The notes beneath the pieces are model-generated. The model was not told the origin of the DNA. It worked only from the letters and a program-made list of their open reading frames with translations, and made no database searches. Below, in pieces: positions 1 through 7,747 of a stretch of DNA of 64,000 bases (positions within the stretch are counted from its first letter, which is position 1; each line of letters opens with the position of its first letter). The position numbers and the translations under genes are program-made. The stretch spans positions 1,178,001 through 1,242,000 of the forward strand of contig CP062007.1 of the NCBI GenBank assembly GCA_022749295.1, in the 5' to 3' direction. The DNA is from Flavobacteriaceae bacterium GSB9. Lineage in GTDB: Bacteria > Bacteroidota > Bacteroidia > Flavobacteriales > Flavobacteriaceae.

Positions 1-201
1 TACCGCTATTCTAGCAAATTCACTGGGCACAAGCATTGAACTTTCAATATGAATATGGGCATCAATAAAACCAGGCAGGATATAGGTATTGTTGGTGTGA
101 TTTTTTTCTTCAATAGAAATTATCTTGCCATTTTTAGAAACTATTTCTCCTTTAAAAATGCGTTGGTTTGGTATATCTACAATGTTGCCTTGTAATCTCA
201 T
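1..201 (-). CDS. ade: Adenine deaminase, N-terminal part (cut by window edge)
   Basis: Only the first 67 codons are present; the gene runs off the left edge. The reading frame starts at the ATG at 199-201 and encodes a GNIVDI start, a NGKI turn and then [15 protein letters not shown], the HxH metal-binding motif of the amidohydrolase superfamily in the form typical of adenine deaminases (adenine to hypoxanthine plus ammonia, purine salvage). It begins 39 bases after the tilS stop on the same strand, so the two are probably co-transcribed. The family call rests on the N-terminal motif only; another amidohydrolase is possible but less likely given the IESSM continuation. Confidence 0.85.
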   Translation of the reverse strand, partial: MRLQGNIVDIPNQRIFKGEIVSKNGKIISIEEKNHTNNTYILPGFIDAHIHIESSMLVPSEFARIAV

Positions 202-240
202 CCTATTTGTACTTCTCGAACAATCCTCGAGAATAGTGCT

Positions 241-1554
241 TTATTTTAGTTCTATTCTTAAAATGCTTTTGGTGTTTTTATCAACCCGAAATCGATGATC
301 TGCTCGCTGCCCAATCACCCAAACAATAGCATTCCCAGAACAAAGTAACCTTGCATTTTCTTTGTCGAGCAATGAAAATTTTTCATCTTTAAAATACTTG
401 CTTAATTTCTTCTTTTTTCCGTTCATTCCTAAGGGATAAAACACTTCGCCAACTTGCTTTTTTCTAATTATTAAAGGGTATTGAAGCTTGTCGCTATCCA
501 CAAAAATTGTTTTAGCATCTTCCTCGAGAACGGCATCTACCTCATCAAAAAACAACACGCCCATTGGCATTTCTACTTCCTTTTGTTTCTTTTCAACTTT
601 AATTTCTGTGATGTTGTTTTCTTGGTTTTCAACCAGCAAGAGGTATTCCCTATCCTTTATCAATCTGTATTGCGCAGAGAACAGTTGCTTGCCGGGTTGT
701 GCATCCAAGAGGTTGGCAACATCGTTCCATTCATTAAATCCGTAAGCTTTAAAAACTTCAAAAAGATAGGCTTTAGGATGCTTTAAGGCTTTAAACTCTG
801 AAATCTTGTAACGCATTTGCCCGTTTTCCATTTTTTCTGCAGCCTTGTCTAAAAACGCTTCTATCGTTTCATGGATGATTATTGAAGCATCGCCCAAGTG
901 ACTCAAAGTAGATTGAAAACTCTGCAACAAACTCGGGTTGATTTGCTTTAAAATAGGTACGACTTCGTGACGCAATTTGTTGCGTAGGTATTTCACCGAT
1001 TTATTACTGCTATCATCACGCCATTTAATACGGTTTTTTTCGGCAAACCGTTCAATATCATCACTTGAAAACGGCAACAACGGTCTTACAAACCGTCCGT
1101 TTATTTCGGGGATTCCGGTTAAGCCTTCCAAGCCCGTGCCACGGCTAAAGTTGATTAAAAACGTTTCCAGATTATCATCGGCATGATGGGCCGTTAAAAT
1201 ATAATCGTATTTTAATTGCCTTGACAGTTCCTCAAACCAGTTATAGCGTAATTCGCGTGCGGCCATTTGAATAGAACGTTTATTGGCCTCGGCATACAGC
1301 TCAGTATCAAAACGTTGCAAAAAAACTTCTATATTTAAATCTTCGGCCAAGGCTTCTACAAAAGTTTCATCGGCATCACTCTCTGTTCCGCGCAAGCTAA
1401 AATTACAATGTGCCATAGCTATATCTAAATTCAGTTCATGGCACAGATAGGTTAAAACCACACTGTCTATTCCACCGGAAACAGCTATTAAAAGCCTCGA
1501 GTCATTCAAAAAAGGCAAATGGGTTTCAATGTGGGATTTGAGTTGATTTAACAT
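241..1554 (-). CDS. tilS: tRNA(Ile)-lysidine synthetase
   Basis: Predicted 437-residue cytoplasmic enzyme that attaches lysine to C34 of tRNA-Ile(CAU) using ATP, so that the tRNA reads AUA instead of AUG. The PP-loop SGGIDS lies at residues 26-31, followed by the AHCNFSLRG and TAHHADDNLET segments typical of TilS; a C-terminal TilS domain (VGEVFYPLGMNGKKKKLSKYF region, around 370-395) is present, so this is the full-length form. The ATG at 1552-1554 is preceded by a TATATTTG box only five bases away. Likely first gene of a unit with ade. Confidence 0.96.
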   Translation of the reverse strand: MLNQLKSHIETHLPFLNDSRLLIAVSGGIDSVVLTYLCHELNLDIAMAHCNFSLRGTESDADETFVEALAEDLNIEVFLQRFDTELYAEANKRSIQMAARELRYNWFEELSRQLKYDYILTAHHADDNLETFLINFSRGTGLEGLTGIPEINGRFVRPLLPFSSDDIERFAEKNRIKWRDDSSNKSVKYLRNKLRHEVVPILKQINPSLLQSFQSTLSHLGDASIIIHETIEAFLDKAAEKMENGQMRYKISEFKALKHPKAYLFEVFKAYGFNEWNDVANLLDAQPGKQLFSAQYRLIKDREYLLLVENQENNITEIKVEKKQKEVEMPMGVLFFDEVDAVLEEDAKTIFVDSDKLQYPLIIRKKQVGEVFYPLGMNGKKKKLSKYFKDEKFSLLDKENARLLCSGNAIVWVIGQRADHRFRVDKNTKSILRIELK

Positions 1555-1559
1555 GATTT

Positions 1560-1567
1560 CAAATATA
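1560..1567 (-). promoter_or_regulatory. Putative -7 box of tilS
   Basis: On the minus strand this reads TATATTTG, an exact match to the Bacteroidota -7 consensus TAnnTTTG. It ends five bases before the tilS ATG, so a transcript from it would start at or within a base or two of the start codon. No clear TTG -33 element was found at the expected distance. Confidence 0.4.
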
Positions 1568-1678
1568 CAACTTTGCCTATTTTAAAAATAATGATTCTTG
1601 TTATTATGATTGATTAAAATCATTTTAAGCATTGATAAATTTTGTAACTTTAAAAGGTTAACTTTAATACGCGTGGTT

Positions 1679-2371
1679 ATGAGCTCAATGAAAGAATTAA
1701 ACGATAAAGCAACACAAGAGACCTTTAACAAAAAAGTGGTTTCAATTACGCAACACCTCCAAGCTTATGTAAAGCACAGGCTTTATATTGCTCAATCTAC
1801 AGGAATCATCCCCAAAAACATGTATACTTCCAACGACTTTATTGATGAAGCCATTGCCAAATATTATGAAAGCGGTTATAATATTGATGCCGAACCAAAC
1901 GAAATTAAACTGAAGCTCTTCAAAATAGTTGATGCTGAATTAGACGAACTTTTCACTAAGGAATCTTTCCACAAAAGCACCATGAGCACACATGCCATTT
2001 TAATGGATGAACTGAACGCCCTTGAAGAAAAGTATACTATTGATGAGGACTTCGATTTTATCATGAATGATGAACTAAACGACATTTCGTATAAGCAGGA
2101 GAGCAAACAAAAACACCTTTTTTTATATGACAATAACAATGCTTCTGTGGTCGATGCTTTTGAAATTAAAGACCTATCATCAACACACAATAAAAAGCTT
2201 TTGGGCAAATTCTATACATGGCTGCCACTTGGGGTCTCTAATATTGTTGATTTGTCTGTTTTTGGGCGATTAACGGGTGACGAAATTGCTAAAATAAAAA
2301 ATATAGAAACCAAGCGTGTTGAACGCATTTTGGGTATTGCTGTAAAATCGTTTAAAAATTATTTAGACTAG
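1679..2371 (+). CDS. Unknown protein with HTH-like C-terminus
   Basis: I do not recognise this 230-residue protein as a named family. The start chosen is the ATG at 1679 (MSSMKELNDKATQETF); an open frame extends upstream to 1610 but the added residues look like untranslated AT-rich leader. The body is acidic and helical with no signal peptide or membrane segment. The last 40 residues (LSVFGRLTGDEIAKIKNIE to the end) resemble a sigma region 4 or LuxR-like helix-turn-helix, in which case it could be a sigma-like regulator; this is inference. Its stop codon overlaps the stop of convergent pabB in a shared CTAG. Confidence 0.7.
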   Translation: MSSMKELNDKATQETFNKKVVSITQHLQAYVKHRLYIAQSTGIIPKNMYTSNDFIDEAIAKYYESGYNIDAEPNEIKLKLFKIVDAELDELFTKESFHKSTMSTHAILMDELNALEEKYTIDEDFDFIMNDELNDISYKQESKQKHLFLYDNNNASVVDAFEIKDLSSTHNKKLLGKFYTWLPLGVSNIVDLSVFGRLTGDEIAKIKNIETKRVERILGIAVKSFKNYLD

Positions 2372-3657
2372 TTTTCCAAAACCGTTCGCATAGCCTTAGC
2401 CTTTACCAAACACTCTTCATATTCTTTAAGTGGATTACTTTTTGCCGTTATAGCACCACCAACGGAATACGACACATATTTTTTTGTTTGGTTGTACAAA
2501 ATACTGCGGATCACTACATTAAAATCGAAATCACCCTCTGGTGAAAAATAACCTATAGCTCCCGAATACAAGCCACGTTTTGTTTCTTCTTGGAATTCAG
2601 CTATTTGCATTGCCGAAACTTTTGGAGCGCCTGTCATACTGCCCATAGGAAAGGTACTTTTTATGATATCAACAGGGTCTGTAGTGCTTTCAACTTCTGA
2701 AACTACCGTAGAAATCATTTGATGTACCTGTTCAAAAGAATACACTTTACACATCTCTTCTACTTGCACACCACCCTTTTTAGCGGTTTTTGATAAATCG
2801 TTGCGTACCAAATCTACAATCATAATATTTTCACTGCGCTCTTTTGTATCTTTTGAAAGTTCTAGTTTCAGTTTACTATCCTCCTCTATGTTATCCGACC
2901 GCTTTGCTGTCCCTTTTATAGGTTGTGAAATAACATGATTCCCTTCCCTTTTTAAATAACGTTCGGGAGATGCGCACAAGGCATATTTATCCTTTAGCTT
3001 TAAAAAGGCTGCAAAAGGCGGCTTAGAAATGTCGTTGAGCTTTTGGTAGGTTTCAAACGCATTTATTAGGGTGTTTTCCGCATAGAATTCTTGGCAAAAA
3101 TTGGTTTCATAAATATCGCCGCGATGAATATGCCCCAATATTGTATTGACCTTTTCAAAATAATCATCCTTATGAGTTCTTAGCTTAATCTTTATAGGGT
3201 TAGCCACTTTTCCACGAACTTGCCCACTATTTTCAATATCAAACAAATCTTCTTTAAACTCATTATCAACAAAATTTAAATACTGTACTTCAACAGTATC
3301 ACCTTTAAAGAAAAATATTTTTTTGGGCTGAAAAAAAAACAAATCTGGAAACTCCAAACCATCAAAATTATTGGATTCAAGTGCTTCAACATCATTCTTT
3401 AAATCGTATGTTAGATACCCAAAAATCCAATCGTTAATATAAGCATTAAACTCCTTCAATTTATCAAAAGCATTATTATAATCGGTCTGAATACTAGTAA
3501 ATGCATCAACGGCCAAAATAGCATCATAGCTTGAATACCGCTGATTGTGTTGATTGGAGTCTAACCAAACCACATCATCAAATTGTTGGCTCCAAATCAA
3601 GGCTTTTCTCTTAAAGCGTTCAATTTTTTTCGGTTTATGGTAGTGTTTTTGTCTCAA
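2368..3657 (-). CDS. pabB: Aminodeoxychorismate synthase component I (anthranilate synthase I family)
   Basis: 429-residue chorismate-utilising enzyme, expected to convert chorismate plus ammonia to 4-amino-4-deoxychorismate for folate synthesis. Family signatures are visible: FAAFLKL, SPERYLKREG, QPIKGTAKR, DLVRNDL, GSMTGAPKVSAM and the IGYFSPEGDFDFNVVIRS stretch near the C-terminus. No glutamine amidotransferase domain is fused and no pabA neighbour is in the window. No ATG is available: a stop lies four codons upstream and the first usable codon is the TTG at 3655-3657. A trpE-type role cannot be excluded, but the absence of trp genes and the short N-terminus favour PabB. Confidence 0.87.
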   Translation of the reverse strand: MRQKHYHKPKKIERFKRKALIWSQQFDDVVWLDSNQHNQRYSSYDAILAVDAFTSIQTDYNNAFDKLKEFNAYINDWIFGYLTYDLKNDVEALESNNFDGLEFPDLFFFQPKKIFFFKGDTVEVQYLNFVDNEFKEDLFDIENSGQVRGKVANPIKIKLRTHKDDYFEKVNTILGHIHRGDIYETNFCQEFYAENTLINAFETYQKLNDISKPPFAAFLKLKDKYALCASPERYLKREGNHVISQPIKGTAKRSDNIEEDSKLKLELSKDTKERSENIMIVDLVRNDLSKTAKKGGVQVEEMCKVYSFEQVHQMISTVVSEVESTTDPVDIIKSTFPMGSMTGAPKVSAMQIAEFQEETKRGLYSGAIGYFSPEGDFDFNVVIRSILYNQTKKYVSYSVGGAITAKSNPLKEYEECLVKAKAMRTVLEN

Positions 3658-3738
3658 TAGTGGATTTTATGCTGTAAAGTTAGAAAGAATAGACAAAAAA
3701 TTACAAGTTTTGTATATTTAGATGAAAAGAAACAAACC

Positions 3739-4629
3739 ATGTTTACACTAAAAAACGACTTGCTTAAAATAGCCGTTAAAAAAACTGGAGCCGAACTATG
3801 CCAAATTACATCGGTAAAACATGGTACCGAATTTATGTGGGATGCCAACCCCGATGTTTGGAGCAGCCACGCGCCTAACCTTTTTCCTATTATTGGAGCG
3901 CTAAAAAATGACACTTATATTTTTGAAGGCAAAAAGTATAATTTGCCTAAACATGGTTTAGTAAGGCATAATACAGATATTGAAATCTACAAACTTACCG
4001 AAATTAAGGTAACGTTTAAGCTGAGCTACAACGAAAAAACACTGTCGAATTACCCTTTTAAGTTTGAATTATATGTGTCTTTTACACTAAATGGTACTTC
4101 TATTGAAGTAGAACATATTGTAAAAAACATAGATTCTAAAACCATGTATTTTTCAGTTGGAGGCCACCCAGCTTTTAAATGTCCTGTATTTCACAATGAA
4201 AATTATAATGGTTATATCTTGGAGTTCGAACATGCTGAAAACGCCAAAACACATTGTATAAACCTGGAAAATGGATTGATTTCGCAAAAAACCAAACCGA
4301 TTTTAAGCAATAGTAAGGTATTACACCTAACTCATGATTTATTTAATGAAGATGCACTTGTTTTCAAGGATTTAAAGTCTAAAAAAGTAAAACTTAAAAG
4401 CAAAAATAACGGTGAAATTTTATCGGTTTCATACGGCGATTTTCCTTACTTAGGCATTTGGGCCAAACCAACTGGTGATTATGTTTGCATAGAACCTTGG
4501 CTAGGTATTGCCGATAACGAAACCTCCAACCAAAACTTTGTAACTAAAGAGGGCATCATGAGTTTAAAACCTAAAAACGACTTTACAGCAACATACACGA
4601 TTGAAATACATAAAGCACTTTTAGTGTAA
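3739..4629 (+). CDS. Aldose 1-epimerase family protein
   Basis: 296-residue protein of the galactose mutarotase-like fold, probably cytoplasmic (no signal peptide). Seen are the LFPIIGALKND segment near the N-terminus, the SVGGHPAFKCP segment carrying the presumed catalytic His, and a C-terminal GIWAKPTGDYVCIEPWLG motif shared with the LacX/YeaD-like branch. Members interconvert sugar anomers or act on hexose-6-phosphates; the substrate cannot be read from sequence. It is divergent from pabB with 81 bases between them, and a helicase gene follows 39 bases downstream. Confidence 0.85.
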   Translation: MFTLKNDLLKIAVKKTGAELCQITSVKHGTEFMWDANPDVWSSHAPNLFPIIGALKNDTYIFEGKKYNLPKHGLVRHNTDIEIYKLTEIKVTFKLSYNEKTLSNYPFKFELYVSFTLNGTSIEVEHIVKNIDSKTMYFSVGGHPAFKCPVFHNENYNGYILEFEHAENAKTHCINLENGLISQKTKPILSNSKVLHLTHDLFNEDALVFKDLKSKKVKLKSKNNGEILSVSYGDFPYLGIWAKPTGDYVCIEPWLGIADNETSNQNFVTKEGIMSLKPKNDFTATYTIEIHKALLV

Positions 4630-4652
4630 ACCCGTTTTTAAACGTAACTTTG
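4621..4652 (+). promoter_or_regulatory. Putative promoter of the helicase gene
   Basis: TTAG at 4621-4624, 20 bases, then TAACTTTG at 4645-4652, an exact TAnnTTTG box. It overlaps the last codons of the upstream epimerase gene and lies 16 bases before the helicase ATG. Confidence 0.45.
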
Positions 4653-4668
4653 CGAACAAAATAGCATT

Positions 4669-6024
4669 ATGGCTACATTCAACGACCTAAACCTCAACAC
4701 ACCGCTTTATAATGCCTTAAACGATTTGGGGTTTAACACACCTACCCCTATTCAAGCCGAAGCCTTTGGCTTAGTAGCTTCTGGGCGAGACATGGTAGGT
4801 ATTGCCCAAACAGGTACTGGAAAAACATTGGCCTATATGTTGCCCATTCTAAAAAACCTTAAATTTTCAAAGCAAGACAACCCACGTGTTTTGATTTTGG
4901 TTCCTACTCGCGAATTAGTGGTACAGGTAGTTGAAGAAATTGAAAAACTTTCAAAATACATTAACAATCGTGTTTTAGGTGTATATGGTGGCACGAATAT
5001 CAACACTCAAAAACAAGCGGTTGGCCAAGGTTTAGATATCATTGTGGCTACTCCGGGCCGATTATACGATTTGGCGGTAAGCCGCGCTTTGCAATTAAAA
5101 TCCATTCAAAAACTGGTGATTGACGAAGTAGATGTCATGCTCGATTTAGGGTTTAGGCACCAACTCATCAATATTTTTGATATTCTTCCACCTCGCCGAC
5201 AAAATATTATGTTTTCGGCCACTATGACCCACGATGTCGATGTATTAATTAATGATTTTTTTAGAAATCCAGAACGTATTTCCATTGCTGTTTCCGGTAC
5301 ACCTTTAGAAAACATTGAACAAAAGCGCTACAATGTTCATAATTTTTACACTAAAGTCAATTTGTTGGTCGATTTTCTCAGTGATACAGAAACGTTTAAC
5401 AAAGTGATTGTTTTTGTGGCTTACAAACGCATGGCCGACCGTTTGTTTGAAAAACTCGATGAACATTTCAAAGAAGAACTCTGCGTTATCCACTCCAACA
5501 AAACGCAAAACTATCGTTTGCGCAGTATCGAGCAATTTAAAGAAGGGGTTAACCGAATTTTAGTGGCTACCGATGTGATGGCACGTGGATTAGATATAGA
5601 CAACGTTAGCCATGTTATAAACTTCGATACACCTGAATTTCCTGAAAATTATATGCACCGCATAGGAAGAACGGGACGTGCCGAACGCAAAGGTGTTGCC
5701 ATAACCTTTTCAACGGAAAAGGAAAAAGAACACATTGAAAATATTGAAACTTTAATGGACATGAAGATTCCTCTTCTGAAAATGCCTGAACATATTGAAG
5801 TTTCAACAGAACTTATCCCAGAAGAGCGTCCTCAAATAAAAGAACGCAACAACCCAACAAAAAGGAAAGAGGATGATGCCACGGGACCAGCTTTCCACGA
5901 GAAAAAGGCTAAAAACCAAAAAGTAAATTTAGGAGGCTCTTACCGTAGGGAAATTACCAAAAAATATAAAAAGCCCAAAACTAGGGGCGACAAGAATTAT
6001 AATAAACGTAACAAAAGAAAATAA
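4669..6024 (+). CDS. DEAD-box-type RNA helicase (RhlE-like), motif II DEVD
   Basis: 451-residue ATP-dependent RNA helicase expected to act in RNA folding, ribosome assembly or mRNA turnover. Motifs in order: Q motif (TPTPIQAEA, about 24-32), Walker A AQTGTGKT (46-53), PTREL, TPGRL, motif II DEVD (152-155), SAT, ARGLD and HRIGRTGRAERKG. The third residue of motif II is Val instead of Ala. The basic C-terminal tail (about 390-451, rich in Lys, Arg and Asn) is the usual RNA-binding extension. The S1/P1 nuclease gene starts six bases after the stop, so the two are probably one transcript. Confidence 0.95.
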   Translation: MATFNDLNLNTPLYNALNDLGFNTPTPIQAEAFGLVASGRDMVGIAQTGTGKTLAYMLPILKNLKFSKQDNPRVLILVPTRELVVQVVEEIEKLSKYINNRVLGVYGGTNINTQKQAVGQGLDIIVATPGRLYDLAVSRALQLKSIQKLVIDEVDVMLDLGFRHQLINIFDILPPRRQNIMFSATMTHDVDVLINDFFRNPERISIAVSGTPLENIEQKRYNVHNFYTKVNLLVDFLSDTETFNKVIVFVAYKRMADRLFEKLDEHFKEELCVIHSNKTQNYRLRSIEQFKEGVNRILVATDVMARGLDIDNVSHVINFDTPEFPENYMHRIGRTGRAERKGVAITFSTEKEKEHIENIETLMDMKIPLLKMPEHIEVSTELIPEERPQIKERNNPTKRKEDDATGPAFHEKKAKNQKVNLGGSYRREITKKYKKPKTRGDKNYNKRNKRK

Positions 6025-6030
6025 ACACAA

Positions 6031-6810
6031 ATGAAAACCAAAATTGCCTTAACCGTATTATTTCTTCTTATAGTTTTCCAACCTGTAAAAGCAGAACCCT
6101 TTTGGGGCGCCACAGGACATCGGGTTGTTGGCGAAATAGCCAACCAACATTTAAAAGCAAAAACCAAGCGAAAATTAAAAAAACTACTAAACAGGGCGTC
6201 CTTGGCATTTACATCAACTTTTGCTGATGAAATAAAATCAGACGAACGCTACAAAGAGTTCTATACCTGGCACTATATAAACATGCCTTTAGATGAAGAC
6301 TACGACATTACTAAACAAAACCCAAAGGGCGATTTAGTTTCTGGCATTAATTATTGTAAGTCTGTAATAAAAGACAAAAACTCCAATACCGAAGATAAAA
6401 TCTTTTACCTTAAGTTTTTAATACACTTAATTGGCGATTTGCACCAACCCATGCATGTTGGCTTAAAAGAAGATAGGGGCGGCAACGATTTCCATGTGCA
6501 GTGGTTTAATAAAGACACCAATTTACACAGCGTTTGGGACAACAAAATGATTGAAGAATACGGCATGGGATATTATGAATTGGCCAAAAACGCCGATTAT
6601 TTAACTAAAGAAGAAATTAAAGAAATTCAAAAAGGCAGCATTATTGATTGGGTAAACGAAACCCACAAAATTACGCGTAAAGTATATGCACAAACCCAAG
6701 CCGATGATAATTTACGCTACTCCTATTCTTACTTGTTTTTTGGAACAGTGCGTTCACAATTACAAAAAGGCGGCATTAGGCTCGCCAAAGTTTTGAACGA
6801 TTTGTTTTAA
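6031..6810 (+). CDS. S1/P1-type zinc nuclease, exported
   Basis: 259 residues with a signal peptide ending near VKAEPF; the mature N-terminus begins WGATGHR, whose Trp and His are zinc ligands in the S1/P1 family. Further ligands are seen in WHYINMP, HLIGDLHQPMHVG and GGNDFHVQWF...HSVWD. Family members cut single-stranded DNA and RNA, releasing 5'-nucleotides; here it probably acts in the periplasm or outside the cell to scavenge nucleic acid. It follows the helicase gene by six bases and ends before a strong bidirectional terminator. Confidence 0.93.
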   Translation: MKTKIALTVLFLLIVFQPVKAEPFWGATGHRVVGEIANQHLKAKTKRKLKKLLNRASLAFTSTFADEIKSDERYKEFYTWHYINMPLDEDYDITKQNPKGDLVSGINYCKSVIKDKNSNTEDKIFYLKFLIHLIGDLHQPMHVGLKEDRGGNDFHVQWFNKDTNLHSVWDNKMIEEYGMGYYELAKNADYLTKEEIKEIQKGSIIDWVNETHKITRKVYAQTQADDNLRYSYSYLFFGTVRSQLQKGGIRLAKVLNDLF

Positions 6811-6834
6811 ACTTTTATAAAACCACATCACTTA

Positions 6835-6874
6835 AAAAAAAGGAATTGTCAAGATACACGACAATTCCTTTTTT
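6835..6874. terminator. Bidirectional intrinsic terminator
   Basis: Fifteen-base-pair perfect stem (AAAAAAGGAATTGTC and its complement) around a 9-base loop, with A-tract on the left and T-tract on the right. It sits between the convergent nuclease and outer-membrane protein genes and can serve both. Confidence 0.9.
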
Positions 6875-6895
6875 AATTAAAACTTATTTTGGTGA

Positions 6896-7555
6896 TTATA
6901 AAAACACAAGTAATCCGAAGTTTAGGTTTGTAGTAAATAAATTAAAGGAAAATAAGTTGTTTTTTGATTTTTCAACACCACTGCTTTCCGACGTATTATA
7001 GTTATAACCCATACTGCCCAAATTACTATATAAAAAAACCTTCTCAGACAATACAAAACTAAAACCTGGAGTTATCCCCACAAACACACTGGATGCATCT
7101 CTTGTTAAAATATCGTCGCTGGAATTATTAGTACTGTCCTCCCAGCGTTTAGTAAAAATGGCGCCACCTTCAAGATTAAAAGCTAGCTTTGAACCCATGG
7201 GAAAATATTGTCGAATATAAGGCGCAACGCTTAGTGTCTCAAAGTTACTTTCATAGGTATACTCTTGAGAATTGAGAGATTCTTGATTACCAAAACTAAA
7301 CCCCGATTTTACCCCCAATAGTAAATTGTTATTTACGGAATATCCTATGTCTGGATTTATACCCAACGAAGTACTCTTATGTTCGGAATCAGCAATTTGA
7401 TCTCTTAAAGGTTTTTGTTCCGAATCATAAAAATTAAGATTCAGTGAACCACCCAAAACCCATTTATTTTTTAGGATTTTAAACTTTTCATCTGTGTTTT
7501 GAGCAAAAACGGTTGAACATACTAACAGTAAGGCAATAATTAAGTTTGTTTTCAT
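6896..7555 (-). CDS. Outer membrane beta-barrel protein
   Basis: 219 residues with a clear signal peptide (cut after TVFAQ) and then alternating aromatic/polar strands typical of an 8-stranded OmpA/OmpW-like barrel: LGGSLNLNFY, GINPDIGYSV, LLGVKSGFSFG, LSVAPYIRQYFP, LAFNLEGGAIF, VGITPGFSFVL, VFLYSNLGSMGYNY and the final LNFGLLVFL ending in an aromatic-hydrophobic terminal strand. No function beyond outer-membrane location can be given. It is a single gene ending at the shared terminator. Confidence 0.85.
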   Translation of the reverse strand: MKTNLIIALLLVCSTVFAQNTDEKFKILKNKWVLGGSLNLNFYDSEQKPLRDQIADSEHKSTSLGINPDIGYSVNNNLLLGVKSGFSFGNQESLNSQEYTYESNFETLSVAPYIRQYFPMGSKLAFNLEGGAIFTKRWEDSTNNSSDDILTRDASSVFVGITPGFSFVLSEKVFLYSNLGSMGYNYNTSESSGVEKSKNNLFSFNLFTTNLNFGLLVFL

Positions 7556-7747
7556 AATATAAGCTTTTTAAATGTTGTCTAACATGAACCATTAACCATA
7601 CCAACACAACACTACCTACATTAACTTACTGTTATGAAAAAATTACCATAGCACTAAAACCTAGTATTATCTAAAATCAATAAGTGGAAAAACAAGCTTT
7701 TATTTCCATATAACCCCTAACATACCAAACACTTATATTTACTTTCT

